Assembly (NCBI RefSeq): GCF_043641665.1
Contig: NC_092183.1
Coordinates: forward strand, 11,676,001 to 11,740,000
Direction: 5' to 3'
DNA length: 64,000 bases
DNA from: Enoplosus armatus
Taxonomy: Eukaryota; Chordata; Actinopteri; Centrarchiformes; Enoplosidae
The position numbers and the translations under genes are program-made. The notes beneath the pieces are model-generated. The model was not told the origin of the DNA. It was given only the letters and a program-made list of their open reading frames with translations, and did no database searches. Shown here in pieces: positions 32,740 to 45,812 of the stretch (its first letter is position 1; each line of letters starts with the position of its first letter).

Positions 32740-33570
32740 GGCAAACACTGTGCATCCTCTTTTCCTGTCCTCACATCTCCAGAGTCGCTCTCATCTTTTT
32801 CTCCAATCTTTCCTCCTTCATCATCCACTCCTCTCTGTCTCTGTACTTGTTTGCTACCCAACGCCACCTATTTGTGCAACCTTCTCTACTCTCTTCTTTG
32901 TTCTTTACATTTTCTTCCCTCCTTGCACCTCCAACTCATCCTTCCAAACAACTCCTTTTCCTCTCCTCACTCCTAATCTTTTTTACAGTTGCAATTTTTA
33001 CTATGACTTCAACTTCTACGAACTTTTCTTTTCTCCTCTCACTTGCTCTCCTCTTCTTCTTCTTAGCTTTCAGAATATCATTGTACTTCATGTCAACTTT
33101 GAGCATTTTCTACACCTTTCTTTCCTCCTCTGCTCCTTTCTCCTGACCTGTTAAGCCCTCTTATGTCACTGTTCCAGCCACTGAAATGATGGGATTAGAT
33201 GCCCCTATCCCATTAGTCATGAGGCAACACTCATGAATTCACATTTCAAAACCAACTGGCAGTACATGTCAACTTAAACCTCCCTGTCCTTACCTCACCC
33301 CCACTTGTTGCCATGTCTTTCCTGGCCTCTCTCCTCCTCTCGCTTCTAAAGCCTCCTCTCCTACCTCATTCTTTTAATTTCTCTCTCTCTCTATTCTACC
33401 CATCTGCTCATCTTCTCTCGCTTTGTCTCCTCTTTTCTTGTCTCGTCTCGGGAAGGGGGTGCTCTCTTCCCCTCTTCTTCTCACCGCTCACCTTCAATAA
33501 CCTCTCAAACCCTCTGTTGTTCTCCTCTGTGTCGTCCTTCTCTCTCTTTCTCTCTCTGACTCTCAGAAGA
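32740..33570 (+). repeat. C/T-rich strand-biased tract
   Basis: About 830 bp in which the + strand is dominated by C and T, broken by a mixed segment at about 33160-33290. It creates several long overlapping open frames rich in Ser, Leu, Phe and Pro in all + frames, which are not genes. In grid2 pre-mRNA it is read as purine-rich. Confidence 0.8.
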
Positions 33571-34876
33571 CCTTCCGGCTAAAAGGTGTGAAGGAGGAAC
33601 TAAGTGCTTTCTCATGTCTATAAACAATGTCCTTTATGCCTGCGTGGTTCTGGGCCTGCCTGGCTGTGGGAGGGAAAGTATGCCGATGTCTGCAGAGATT
33701 TATTGAAATGCTCAATCTTTTTGTCTCAAATTTTTTCCCACTCTCTCTTTCTCACCCTGCCACCCTCAAGTGAAAGAATGGCCACCAGCGGACTTGAAGA
33801 AAGAACAATAAAGAAGGTGCACTAGGACAAGAAACTTAACCGCCTGTAGTTGTCAAGGGATAAGGGGACAGAACCAAGCACTTCAGGACATAGCTTAATC
33901 AGAGATATATTGAATGGCTGGGCCTTGAAGTAAGAACGGTAAACATAATTATGATTACAGAATGTATTGTTTTAACTGACCTGGAAAAAGACATTTACAC
34001 GTGAAAAATCTTTGCTCCTATGCAAACATATCAAATGGCTGGATTTAATACTAAGGCTTGACACTGTGTAAGAAATGCGGTAATAACCATATAACTGTTG
34101 AGAAGAGCTGTTTGTACCTCTCAGAGGAAATTTAACAATTTCACGAGGACTTCGGGGCTCTAGATTTATGCTGGAGGGTAAGGCTAAGAAATACAGTCAG
34201 CAACAGTAAATACAGGATAAAGATATTGGGGTATTTTCTCAAGTTAAAGGGATCTCCCGAGGTCTGCTTCAGGCATACTGGAGGATTGGACCTTGAAATG
34301 AAGGACTGTGCTATAAAAGAATCAGGAAAAAGAAATAGAAGCAGAAAGAGTGGACAACTGAAGAACAATCTAACAAGTATGTGTGTATATGTGTGTCTTT
34401 TGAGCCAAGAGTGCTGGACATGGAAATGAAACACGAAATGTAAAACAGTCCAGAGAAAAAGAATGGTGAATAGAAAACACACAAAGAATAGAAACAAAGA
34501 AGAGAGACTTTTGGACCTGACTAGATACCTGAAACTTTGCAATAATGTATATATGTCAAACAAAACCCACAGAATATTCATTTATTCAATAAATAGATTG
34601 TGAAACTGTGACATTCTGTGAATTTCCCTTTGGCCCTTTTACATGGAGGTGATTGAGGACACTTCAGCAGAAATGGGATTTCACATAATAAAGTGAAATT
34701 GTGATATTTGTGTGGTGGGCACGTATGTGGGTATGTCTGCACAGATCGGGTTGACTGTGGCGCTGACATTTCAATCATTATTGACATCTTCACCCAGAAG
34801 GGCACCAAGTGCAGCAGGAAGAGACAATTTAACAGTCGAACAGCTCATTTCCCCCAGCCACAGTCCCTCTTCACCT

Positions 34877-34889
34877 CCCCCCCCCCCCC
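34877..34889 (+). repeat. 13-C run
   Basis: Thirteen consecutive C within a C/T-rich stretch (34850-34990). Confidence 0.95.
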
Positions 34890-35800
34890 AATTCTCTTCC
34901 CCAAACCACAGATGGTGATGCTTGTCTTTTTTCTTCTTTTACTCTCTGCGTCTCACTCTCTTTCATTTCATCTCTCCCTCCCTATCTAACTCTTTGTGTG
35001 CTTGACTGGGGCTGGTCCCACTGCAGTGGCTCTCCCAAGTATTTCATTAAAGTGCTTCTCATAGCTCACTCCTCTCCATGTTCACCTGCCTGACCCTGAA
35101 ACTCTGTTGTTTTGTATTCCTGTGTGTGTGCTCTGGGGAACTGCCAGTAATGGTTCCAATTATGGCCCAAAAAACAGGAGAAATACCCTTGATAACCCTC
35201 TTGTCTCCATGCCTCTCCTATTTCTGTCTCTCTCAACCAGTCCCATCCAGGTGATTTACACACATCACCCATTTGTCAAGGAGAAAGAGTAGTTTGAGCT
35301 ATCACTATGGTAACTCAGTTGTCTGTCCTGACAGCCTGTCAACTTGGGCGTCAACCATCGGCCAAAGAGAAGCCTGTAATCATTTCCCTAGTGATAGATG
35401 GGATGGCACAGTATAAAACTCAGCGAGAGAAAGACAGTGAGAGAGAAATAAGTGAAACAAGTGGCAGTACAGTGTTTTTGTTTTATTTTTGCAACACCTG
35501 AAAATGGAATAAGTTGCATGGGATTGTTTTTTGCCATGACACGCTTTTGTAATGGCGCAGCAGATATTCAAACAAGACGTTTGAATTTCAATATAAATTA
35601 TCATCTTATAATGAATTAAAGAAATCTCTTCAGACATCATGTTCCTCCTCCCTACCTGCTGTTTGACCTCCTTCTCTCTATTACTTTTCATCCCTCTGTT
35701 GCTCTGTGTGTGAGTTTGGAAGCAGCAGTAAATGAAATGGCTTTAAAAAATGAAAAGCCAAAATCACGACAATAGAGGCTACAGAGGGGATAGGAGATGG

Positions 35801-35802
<2 letters not shown>

Positions 35803-35845
<43 letters not shown>

Positions 35846-35862
35846 TGAGCTCGTGAAGGACT

Positions 35863-35908
<46 letters not shown>
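35803..35908 (+). repeat. (GT)20 and (GA)n microsatellites
   Basis: GT at 35803-35842 and GA at 35866-35908, separated by 23 bp. Confidence 0.96.
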
Positions 35909-38900
35909 CTGAGTTTGGGCAAGTCTGGCAATGGGCAAAACAATTACAATCTCCCTACGGGGTGAAAAGGGTATGAACACATGCACACGCACACACTACA
36001 CACACACTACACACACACAACAGAATTATCTCTTTGTCCCTGGACACAGAGTATGTTCCTGCATTTTTGGAACAGGAAGCAACTCTGCGTGTGTGGTGTG
36101 GGTGTGCCGGACGTTTATCCAGATAGACACAATTTCATGCACAGACATGAACACACTGACAGCAGCAATGGAGATAAAATTCGTAGTCTAAAACATGTTG
36201 ATTATTTGAATATGATTTTTGTAATACAGTCAGCTCTCATGCCAATAGAACCTTGAATTCAATTGCACTGAATAAAAGCAGTGAGACCACCAGAGAGTCC
36301 TTCATATCCAAAAAGCATCAAATAAAATCAGGAAAAGTTTTTTGGCTGCTCCCTGCCTGTCTGGTTTATGACTCTAATAAAACACAAGCATTAGAGTGGA
36401 GTGGCTTTCTGCTTGCACTGTGTGTATGTGTGTTGATGTGTGTGCACTCGCACTGTCACAGTATATCAGTGCTGTTTATTAATTTATTGAGTGTTTTGTC
36501 CACTGGTCAAATAGTGCTCCACCAAGCCAAAGGCTCTTAAGAGGGAGTTACTTTCAATTTTTATTCTCCAGTGAATAAGGTTGTTTGATTGTACTTTGCT
36601 TTTAGGTTACATGTGTGTGTCTCTATGTTTGTGCATATTTTCAAATCTCTGTGGCTTCGCAGATGATTGCATAGATACAACAGTTAAAAAAAAAAAATTA
36701 ACAAGACTGTCAAGCTAAATCAAACACCACTTGAGATCATGTAATACTCTCGCAGAGCCAAGATGAGTCGTCAGATGTAATATGGTTTGCTGCACAGTGT
36801 GCAATACACCACTGAGCCGTTATGTTGTTATGAAGTTAGAGCTGTGCTTTATATGTAGTCAAATAGAAACAATTAAAGAGGCAGGCTACCAAACGGCAGA
36901 ATTTAAGTGTTAAATATACATACATAAAACTGTTATTTACTAATTCAGTAACTATACATGTGAAGCTGTCATCATGCAGTTACAAATAGCAGAGTGAGGT
37001 AGACTGTTTCCAGATCAACATGAGGAAAATCCATTAAACAGTTTGATTTGTTGTATTGCTCAATGTTGTTGTGACAAGATGCAGTAATATGAAGACAGAT
37101 ATCAGCAGGATTTACATAATGCAACCATGTACAAGTAGTGAAATAATAGCAATGCTGCCAAAGTTACAAACAGACGACTGCATTCTCTGATTTGCTAGTA
37201 CCTCTTATTGTAATTTCAATGAATTGTGTTCAACACTTTAACACAGCAAGTAGTTGAAACAATGACATCTGACAGCAACGCCAGGGACTGTTGTTGCTAT
37301 ACTCGTGCGTGTACAGTATATAGCTGATATAGCTATCAGCCTCCCAATGTGGGGTTATCCATATCCATGTCACAGTGCAATATGTCCAGGCATCAACATC
37401 ATCTCTGTCAGAGCTGAAGGGAGGAGGGAAAGAATGATGTCACTCTAGGAGGTCTATGTGCTTTCTCACCTGGTACAACAATTTTTGAATGTGAATTTAA
37501 AGGAAGTATTTCATGTGGAGCCTTGAGGGCAAAGATTCATTACAAAAAAATGAAATGTAGTTTTCAGTTGAAGGTCAGTACTGCTTTAAAGGAGGAGCCA
37601 TAACAAAAATAATTTCACGGTGATCCTTTTCCATCTGCAGTGAAAGACTCTCTTTGTGTATTTAGAGAGGGGAAGCTGGCTGTCAAGCAGCCATACAGAC
37701 GGACACAAAGACAGAGAGACAGAAAGAGGGAGAGAGAGTGTGCACTGGTCAATGCTCAGTATGGGCAGGAAGGAAACCTTTCAATAGAGATGCACTTCTG
37801 ACCTATTCAAATGACACTTTCTCGTGCACGGACACACAAACACACATTATTCAAAGTCCCAAAAGTCTGGTTGGATCTGGTTTGTCCCCAGCTGTCAGCT
37901 GCTGGACTCCATCACACACACATGCACACACAAAAAAGCATCATATTGCCTCTTGTAAAATGTCAGTGTTGCCATGGATACACCCCTCTTGCATCCCCCA
38001 AGCAACACCTCCTACGATTAGTAGGGAGGTTAATTGGATTGTTGCAATTTATCACTGAATTAAGATGACAGATTGAGATCGAAAAAGAGGAAGTGGAAAA
38101 GAGAGAAGGGGGGAAAATGGATGGAAATGTATAAAGCTGGAAGAACGAAGAGAGGTTAACATCTTTGCAATTTAGCCATGACTATTGCAGAGAGGAGGAA
38201 GGATAAATCTAGGAGAGAATGATGAGCAGAGAAATGTCAATGCATCAAGGAAGCCACGTTTGCTCAGTATTTATATGTATTTGTGTTTGTTTGACAGTTG
38301 TTTGTTAGGCAGATAAATGGACAAATTAAGGCAGGATGGCAGCAGGAGGAGGGTTTCCAGGCTCTGAGTGATGGAATGGCCGTAGAAAATGAGATGTCTT
38401 TGGTCTCTATGGCAGCAAACAAGACTGTTCTGAGCATTCACATCAGAGAATGCAGACACAAAGATGCGGAGAACAGACAGAAACATGGACGGGAGGCAAG
38501 AAGAACAGGGCATAAGACTAAATGATATTGGTCCTGGTTTCCATGGTAGCTTAATTCAGTGCAAGTCTACTTTGTATGTGTCATATTATAGTGTGGAGAA
38601 ACAGAAAATGAGGAGGGTCAAGAGGCAGAGAGGAAGGAGAGCCCAATGACCTAAAGGATGGTTGTGTTGTTTTTTTAGATACAGGTAATAACGGGAAGTC
38701 AGTATACAAATGCAGCAAGGTGCAGTTGTGTGACACTGCATGATGTTGATTAGCAGATGAAGGCTGATGTAAAACAAAAAATAAATAAACAAGTTGGTTG
38801 ACAGTAATGAGATTGAGATGTTTTTGTGTTTGAACATAAAATGAACCCTTGTTTTAAAATGCTACCACAGATGAAGATTTAAATCTGCTGTCAAGACAAA

Positions 38901-39600
38901 GTCACAGCCTGCCTCTTTCATTTACCAGCCATTTCCCAACGCCTCTTGAGTGTTCTACTCTGGGTAAAGGGCCTCATGTTACACAAGCGACTCACAAGCT
39001 TTCAGTCACCGTCAGGAAACGGACTACACAATAAAAAGAATACCGGAGCTATAAGAGTCCAATCAGATGGGGAAAGCCTGAGGAAACCACAATGTAGCTA
39101 AAAATGTGACAGATGTTTTATTTTGTGTTCAGAGTGCTTGAAGTATATTCAGAGGCTGAACTGCTTTGCAAACCTGAAAGTAAACACAAAAACACTTTCC
39201 ACAAATGAACCAAAAACTTACATAAATAAGAAAACAACGCTTCATTCATTTCATAATTGAGGAGGTCATTTATTTTAAGTTGAGCTTTTTAGATGTGAAC
39301 AGCACAAGTGAAAACAGGAGGGACTCTTTTGCTCTTCTTTGTCTTCCCACTTTATTGACTTAATTCCCTCCTCATACACATAACCAGAACCAGTAAACAG
39401 TCCGGCACAATTTCATTTCCTACAGTTAACAAGTTTTAATGTGTCCTCTGAGTGACGTCATCGGAGGACACTGAACCTTGTTGTGTTAATCAAAAGTAAA
39501 TGAAATAACGCTGAAGAAACATTCATAATAGAGCCCACAGATTCATCGGGGAAAATACTGCATTTTTTTCAAATAAGGATTTGGTGGAATATAATAGGAG

Positions 39601-39630
39601 AAGTCAAGCATTACAAAGTCAAGCATTACA
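39601..39630 (+). repeat. 15-bp tandem duplication
   Basis: AAGTCAAGCATTACA occurs twice back to back. Confidence 0.9.
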
Positions 39631-41900
39631 ACTAATCAAAGGAGATTGATTGTGAATAGAATGTATCATTGTATCAAGGTATTTTTTAACTCGCATTAAA
39701 CGGTAGTTGATACTAATATTAAATCCTACTCCTACTGCTGAACCGCTGAGTATCAACAACTCCATAGCTCTGTGCAGCTTTTAGCCACGTTAAGCTGTAT
39801 GAAAGCATGAAACAGCAGAGAGCTAAAATAAACAGTGGCTGATAAATACAGGTAAGCATCTGGCAAGCTAAAGGCTTATTTTCACATTAGCCATGATGAA
39901 CTGAAAATTATTTTCTGTGAGATTTGGAAACGTTCTGCCCCCTACTGGCAAAAAATATTTAATGGAGCTTAAAGCTTTTAATCACAAGTCATGTTTTTAA
40001 CCAGTAGCATTCAACAGTGAAAGAGGAAAACGGGAAAAAGAAAGAACTCTATCAGGCCTGTATAAAATTCTAGAGGTTTCTATTTTCAACAGCCTGTAGG
40101 TTGTTCATCATCCACAAACCCTTCAGTAATCATTAAAGAAGCACACACACTTACACCACCTCAAGGACAATGGAAGTTCTCCGGCCACATAATGTCCAAC
40201 TGTAACTTGAGATTTAAAACAACGTAAACAATTGCCTCAAACAGAAATTTAATGCTACAATCTGCTGTTGCTCTATGCAGTAAATCAAATTCTATGCCAG
40301 TAATGTTCAGTGCTATGCATGTCTCCAATCCAGTGCATGAAGGAGGGGGTCTTCTAAATCTTTTAAACGGCACATTAATGTTTTATGAACATGGAAGACC
40401 ATCCAACGTTGCAATATTCTGAGAAAATCTAAATGCCTTCATTACAGAAATCAAGTCCTCCATTTGTTTGCATTCTGACTGAAGTCCCTGCTGCCAAAAT
40501 AGACGAGGGCTGAGAGAGTGAGAGACGCGCTGCCCTTTTAGTATTAAGTTTTGCTTCTTGTTCATGTGTGTACATTATCACAGTGTATTCATCAACATGA
40601 CAAGGTCTGATTTAGTTAATCTCATCACACTCATGCAGTCAAGTGTTTCTCACACCCTTAAGGCATTTGCTTCATGCTGACTTTAGCACTATACCACATC
40701 GTTCCTGTGAACCACAGAGAGTTCCACTCTGTCAGGACAGATCAATTGAAAAGATGACAAATCTTCTAAATATATATTTCAGTCACTCTAATCCATTGAA
40801 ACTTTAATTAAGAACTTAAGAAGATGGAACTTTTATACACATCCCATTTTGAATTAGCAGCCCTTATAATTAATCTTCACAGCTACTGAAGAATTTTCAC
40901 AAAAATCTTTTGTATCGCATTAATGCGAGCAAATATTTTGAGAAAGTCAAGTAATAAAAACATTTCCTTGTTTGTGTTTACTGTTTTAGTTTTGTTGCAA
41001 ATGGAAAAGGTTAGCAGCCCACATGCCTCTTGCCATCCTCTGACAAACACCACAGTATCCCATGTGTGTTTTCTCAACTCTGTCTAAAAAGTATCACAGC
41101 AATCAATATTCTACAAAAGCAGCACTTACAAAGCCTGCCCAATGTCACCACAAATCCTGTAGTGTTCACTGAATTGCTACATGTGTAGTAACACTGACAC
41201 ATGTAGCGGAGCACTTCTGGTGTGTAATGCCTTTCAGTAAAGGTAGTCATGTCCTCGGAAATGGTAAAGGCTGGTAAATGAAAACGTAAGGTTTCAGGAA
41301 GGCCATGTAATAGTGTCTCTCACCATTCATTGCTTAAAAGCAAATTTTATTATTGTCATTTTATTTATATTTTAAAGTCCAAGGTGAGCCTCTCTGCCTC
41401 TGTGTGATCTTTGGTGCTGTCCATGTTGCTGAATCTTCTCATCTGCCATTTACAGTGCATGTACAAATATGACATTTCAAGGAGACAATAATCAAAATAA
41501 CGTGTAAACAAATGATCAAAGCTTTGCTGTGGAGCTGCAACTAACAATTACTTTCAATGAATGAAATTGGTAGCATTATTTCCCCATGATTTGGGATGAT
41601 TTTTGCTCTGGATTAAGTGCTGAATTTTGCAGCTGTCCACACGATATACTATGCGTGGGTATGATCATTAAGAGAATGAATCATATTCTTAGATTAGTCA
41701 TTCATGTGCCTGCTATCCTTGAGATTATTTCTTTAGTCCATTAAATAATAGTAAAATTAAACTGCTTCTCATTTTGATGGGGACTCCCACTTTCCATTTA
41801 CAGGAACTAACAGGCAGTCACAGATGCTGGCAGGCTCTGTCAAGACTATGTCGTTCTTAGGCTGCACACCTAGCGAAGGTGTGAGGGGATTTCTTTTTAA

Positions 41901-41902
<2 letters not shown>

Positions 41903-41940
<38 letters not shown>
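41903..41940 (+). repeat. (GT)n microsatellite
   Basis: 38 bp, uninterrupted. Confidence 0.97.
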
Positions 41941-41945
<5 letters not shown>

Positions 41946-42337
41946 CAGTGTGTACATACATGTGGTTGTGTGCCCTGTGTGTCAGGACTAAACTGAGATG
42001 AAAAATAAGCTGAGACAACTATTGAGTTCCCTCCCTCCTGTGGTCTCCTCCTGCTCCCCTTTTCCTCGCCCCCCACCTTCCCATAGACTGTTATCCAATT
42101 AGGTGATTCTCGTTGCTTTAATCGATGGAGACATGAACGGGCACACACTGACATGCATACGGACACACACACAACTCCACCCATTCCCTAAGTAGTGCCT
42201 ATCCCGGTTACTATGGATATGAGGGGATAGGGTGTAGAGAGTGAAATGTGAATATAAGTGACAGGAGCAGATCCACAATTAAGCACCATGCAGGAGGAAG
42301 AAAGGGAGGGAGAGGGTGATTTAATCCAAGCCCCTTT

Positions 42338-42361
42338 ACACACACACACACACACACACAA
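42338..42361 (+). repeat. (CA)n microsatellite
   Basis: 24 bp, uninterrupted. Confidence 0.95.
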
Positions 42362-43894
42362 CCCTCAGGGCAGAGAACACAGCAAATCATTTGGATAAAG
42401 TATTTAAATAGATTATTCTATTTAAAATCTAGTTGGATGGCTCTATCGTAATGTGGTCTGCATTGTTAGAGATATGGTTTTTGTGATGTGCCATTTTTTA
42501 TTTCTCATTTCAGTATAATGGTTCTATTGCTTCATGGATAAGAGGATTTTTTGTAGAAAACAGAGGGCAGTTCTAATGTAGTGATGCAGAGATGCAGGCA
42601 GGAGACAGATGTGCATACTCTCTAACTTGGCATACTGTTTGAATTATTGTCCTCACAATTGGACTAGACATTATCCTATAATAATCATGTATATATTCAT
42701 TTCTGCCACTGAGCCACATTTCCCTATGTATCATATCCAAAAGTGAGTCAGAAAGTGAACTCTGCTACAATTTCTTCTATGTTCGATAACAACAAGAACC
42801 AGACATAAATCATTAATTTCAAGGGAAGTCACGCAAATATTGAGAGTAAATGACATGGTTACTGAGGTTCACAGAATTTGTGAGAGTCAGTTTTGTGTGG
42901 AAAATCCTGCACCTCTGAAGATCATGCTCAAAAAGTGCAGGTGTTTCTAATAAGTAAGGTTATGGTGAGAAAAAGAAAGTTAATCAACTTTTATTCTGCA
43001 GACATTTCAATGTGTAAGAGTAACACAAAAAAATCTGGTGAACCCATTTTTATAGCACCAAATACAGGAGGGATGGGGAGTGGCAGTGTTGTGCTTGTTA
43101 AACTTGAATGAATATATATATGTAGACACACACACTCCACCCTCCACTCTGAGCTTCTGCTGGACCTGCTCATTGTATTTAAGTATTATTACATTATGAT
43201 TTTTTTTTTTTTTCCTTGGTGATCTCCCACTAATCCCACCTCTGAACTGCACCTACTGAGCTCACAGAACGCAGAATGTGTCTAGGAGACCCAAATCCCA
43301 AATGCTGATTGCATAATTAGCTTCTATCTTAGCAAATCTGGTACTACTTAAGCACAGATTGCCAGCACAAACTGAATGAAAGACAAGGCGCAAATTATCC
43401 CTTTACGCTTTCATGTAGGTAAATATAGCCCTTAGAAAGGACATGCGGTTCATGCTGCTATTAATCACATTATCGACCACAGCAGGTTCTCACCATTTAC
43501 AAATAATTAGCAATAGCAATCCTTTACTGAACTAAAGTGCCAGGATATTTATGATTTTTCTATCTACACTGCAGTTGCATGTTAGCAGAATTAGCAGCAA
43601 GTGAAAGGTAACTGTAACATCTGTTATTATTTCATAATTTATAACTACTTGCTGTGGTTCAACAAACACATGCACGAAGGCAAATTTAGGACATTTTGAG
43701 AATGTGTCAGTGACCTTGTCAGGTCAGAGAGTTTAATTACCTGCCTAATATAAAGGATGTGCGGCTTAATAGCACTTAAAATGTAAAAATATTTAAATCT
43801 TTTAAATTGATGTAACCAGTTGTCTTTTGTTTCTGCTTAAAAACCAAGCAAAGCAACTGAAACCATAATACATGAGAGAAAGACAATTGATTTG

Positions 43895-44130
43895 CCAGCC
43901 AAGTTAGCAGTTAGTTAGACAAATACCCAGATAGACAGGCAGATAGGGAGACAGGCAATCAATTCAGCAGCCAGCTAACTACACAAACAGACGGGCAAAC
44001 AGAAAGACCGGCAGGCAGACTGGCAGCTAAATCAGTCAGGCGGTCTGTTCAGTACCAGGCAGACAGGAAGACAGGGAAGTATTCATTGACCCTCCCACAA
44101 ATTTGGACAGACCAGTCAACAGACTGAGGG
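43895..44130 (+). repeat. Degenerate ACAGGCAG/GACA-rich block
   Basis: Many imperfect repeats of AGACAGGCAG-like units (for example at 43936, 43950, 43991, 44010, 44058 and 44070). This looks like an old tetra- or octanucleotide array decayed by mutation. Confidence 0.6.
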
Positions 44131-45776
44131 ATTTGGAGGCCTGAAGCTGGTTGAAGTCCAAAGCAAAAAATGTATTAGTGGCATTTCATCAGCCCTTACT
44201 AAAGCCTGTACTGTCAAAAGATACTGTATGCTCTTGAGAAACTAACTCAGATTCTCCTTATGAGCTTTCTAACAGCACTAGACAGTGGTGTACCTGGCAG
44301 CTCCTTGTAACTGTGTCTATATTTATGAATGTGATGTATGAGATTGCTGAAAAAGAATGTGCACAATCAGCAAAAAAGCATTCCCTGGAAAAGTTTAAAA
44401 CAAGAAGTTACAGAATAATTCCAGCACAAAAGACAACTTAAAATACACAAAAATGTAAGGACCAGAGAAAGACAGAAAAGAACACACACTGCAGGATTCA
44501 GGAATATGCTGTTGGCTCAGTCTGCTTGGTCAAAGAGCAAGCGTTCAAATGCTGCCTCCTGCTGTGCTGTCACATCACTCTACTCACTGTCTTTATTTCG
44601 CACAGTGTTGATATTCTAAACAAGACACTTGAGATGCAAGCTGCTCACTGTCCTCGAAATAAAGAAGGAAGAAACAAACACAGACATTTAGCCTATGTGC
44701 ACACAGAGCCCAGATAACAGAACTACTCAGGTCGGGACTTCAAAGAATTACAGCCTGACTACCAAGCAACATTGCAGAGTCCTTATATCAAAGCAACTGC
44801 TTTAAAAAGGCTCTTAGAGGTACGCAAACACACATACACATACAATTCATCCACACAAGGTCCTCTGAGCTAATCTTGGAAAAAGAGATACACTTAAGAA
44901 TTGGCTGCCATTGTTTGCTACAGGCATGCAGCCTGATGCCTGTTTGACTGAAATGCAAAAATGCTCACAGATGTATTCTCTCTACTCTCTCCTTCACTCT
45001 CTCTGCCAAGGCTAATGTAATATTTCCTTGTGTGTGTTTATTTCAGTGTGTGCACGGGTGTTGATAATGAGGCCTTTGAATTTGATTATCAGTTAATTAA
45101 ATCATTGAAGGGATACTAAGTTTTTTCATGTTTTTTTCCTGTTGCCTCTTTAAATCAATTGGTTTTGGTTTATCTGAAGTCAATAAGACAATTCTGCCGA
45201 GAGGTAAGAACGATATATGATTAATTATAAGTTTCAAATACTGCAGTGCAAAAACAAACCGCCCTCTACATAAATACGGCCGTATCGGGTGTCTGAGCAA
45301 GCAGCTTATTACGACCATATTTACGTCTTGGAAATAGGCTTTAAAAAGATTTTTGATACGTTTAAATGAATCAAAGGGTGTAGGTATAGTACTTTGCTTG
45401 TCTGGTTGATTTAATCTGGTGCCAAATCATGTTTCACTGTCGTAAACAAGAAAGGTCATGCTTATAGTGTGCAGGAAAAGCTTGATATGTCTACATTACG
45501 CCACAGTAAAGAATAGATAAATAAAACATATTTAAATCTGAATGCAAGCTGCTCTTACTGATGTTTTTGTTTCCCTTTAAAATAATTTTAAAAGGAGTAC
45601 GAGTATCAGAGGAAGAGAATAAACAAAAAGCACATGAACAATGTGCAGCTGTATCACACCAATAAGTAAGAACTGTATGTGCCTCAGCTCATTACTTCTG
45701 TATTTTGGTTAATTCCCTTTTCATTCTAAATTAATTCGCTCAATGATTCCAAAAGGCAGCCAGCCAGTCATAAACA

Positions 45777-45778
<2 letters not shown>

Positions 45779-45809
<31 letters not shown>
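45779..45809 (+). repeat. (CA)n microsatellite
   Basis: 31 bp, uninterrupted. Confidence 0.96.

Positions 45810-45812
<3 letters not shown>

Larger units (their letters stand above)
31016..42799. other. Intronic DNA: long C/T tract and several microsatellites
   Basis: No exon recognised. The main features are the pyrimidine tract at 32740-33570, the 13-C run at 34877-34889, the GT/GA pair at 35803-35908, A/G-rich patches at 38070-38140 and 38440-38645, a 15-bp tandem duplication (AAGTCAAGCATTACA twice) at 39601-39630, and GT/CA arrays at 41903 and 42338. A repeat-free stretch at 32500-32650 may be conserved. Confidence 0.6.

Noticed and set aside
32655..33154. Overlapping open frames of 163, 134 and 82 codons
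   Set aside because: All three + frames are open because the sequence is pyrimidine-rich and stop codons need purines. No protein family resemblance.
34141..34581. 146-codon minus-strand frame that looks hydrophobic
   Set aside because: It reads through an A/G-rich + strand. The Phe/Leu/Ser-rich translation is a composition effect, not a membrane protein.
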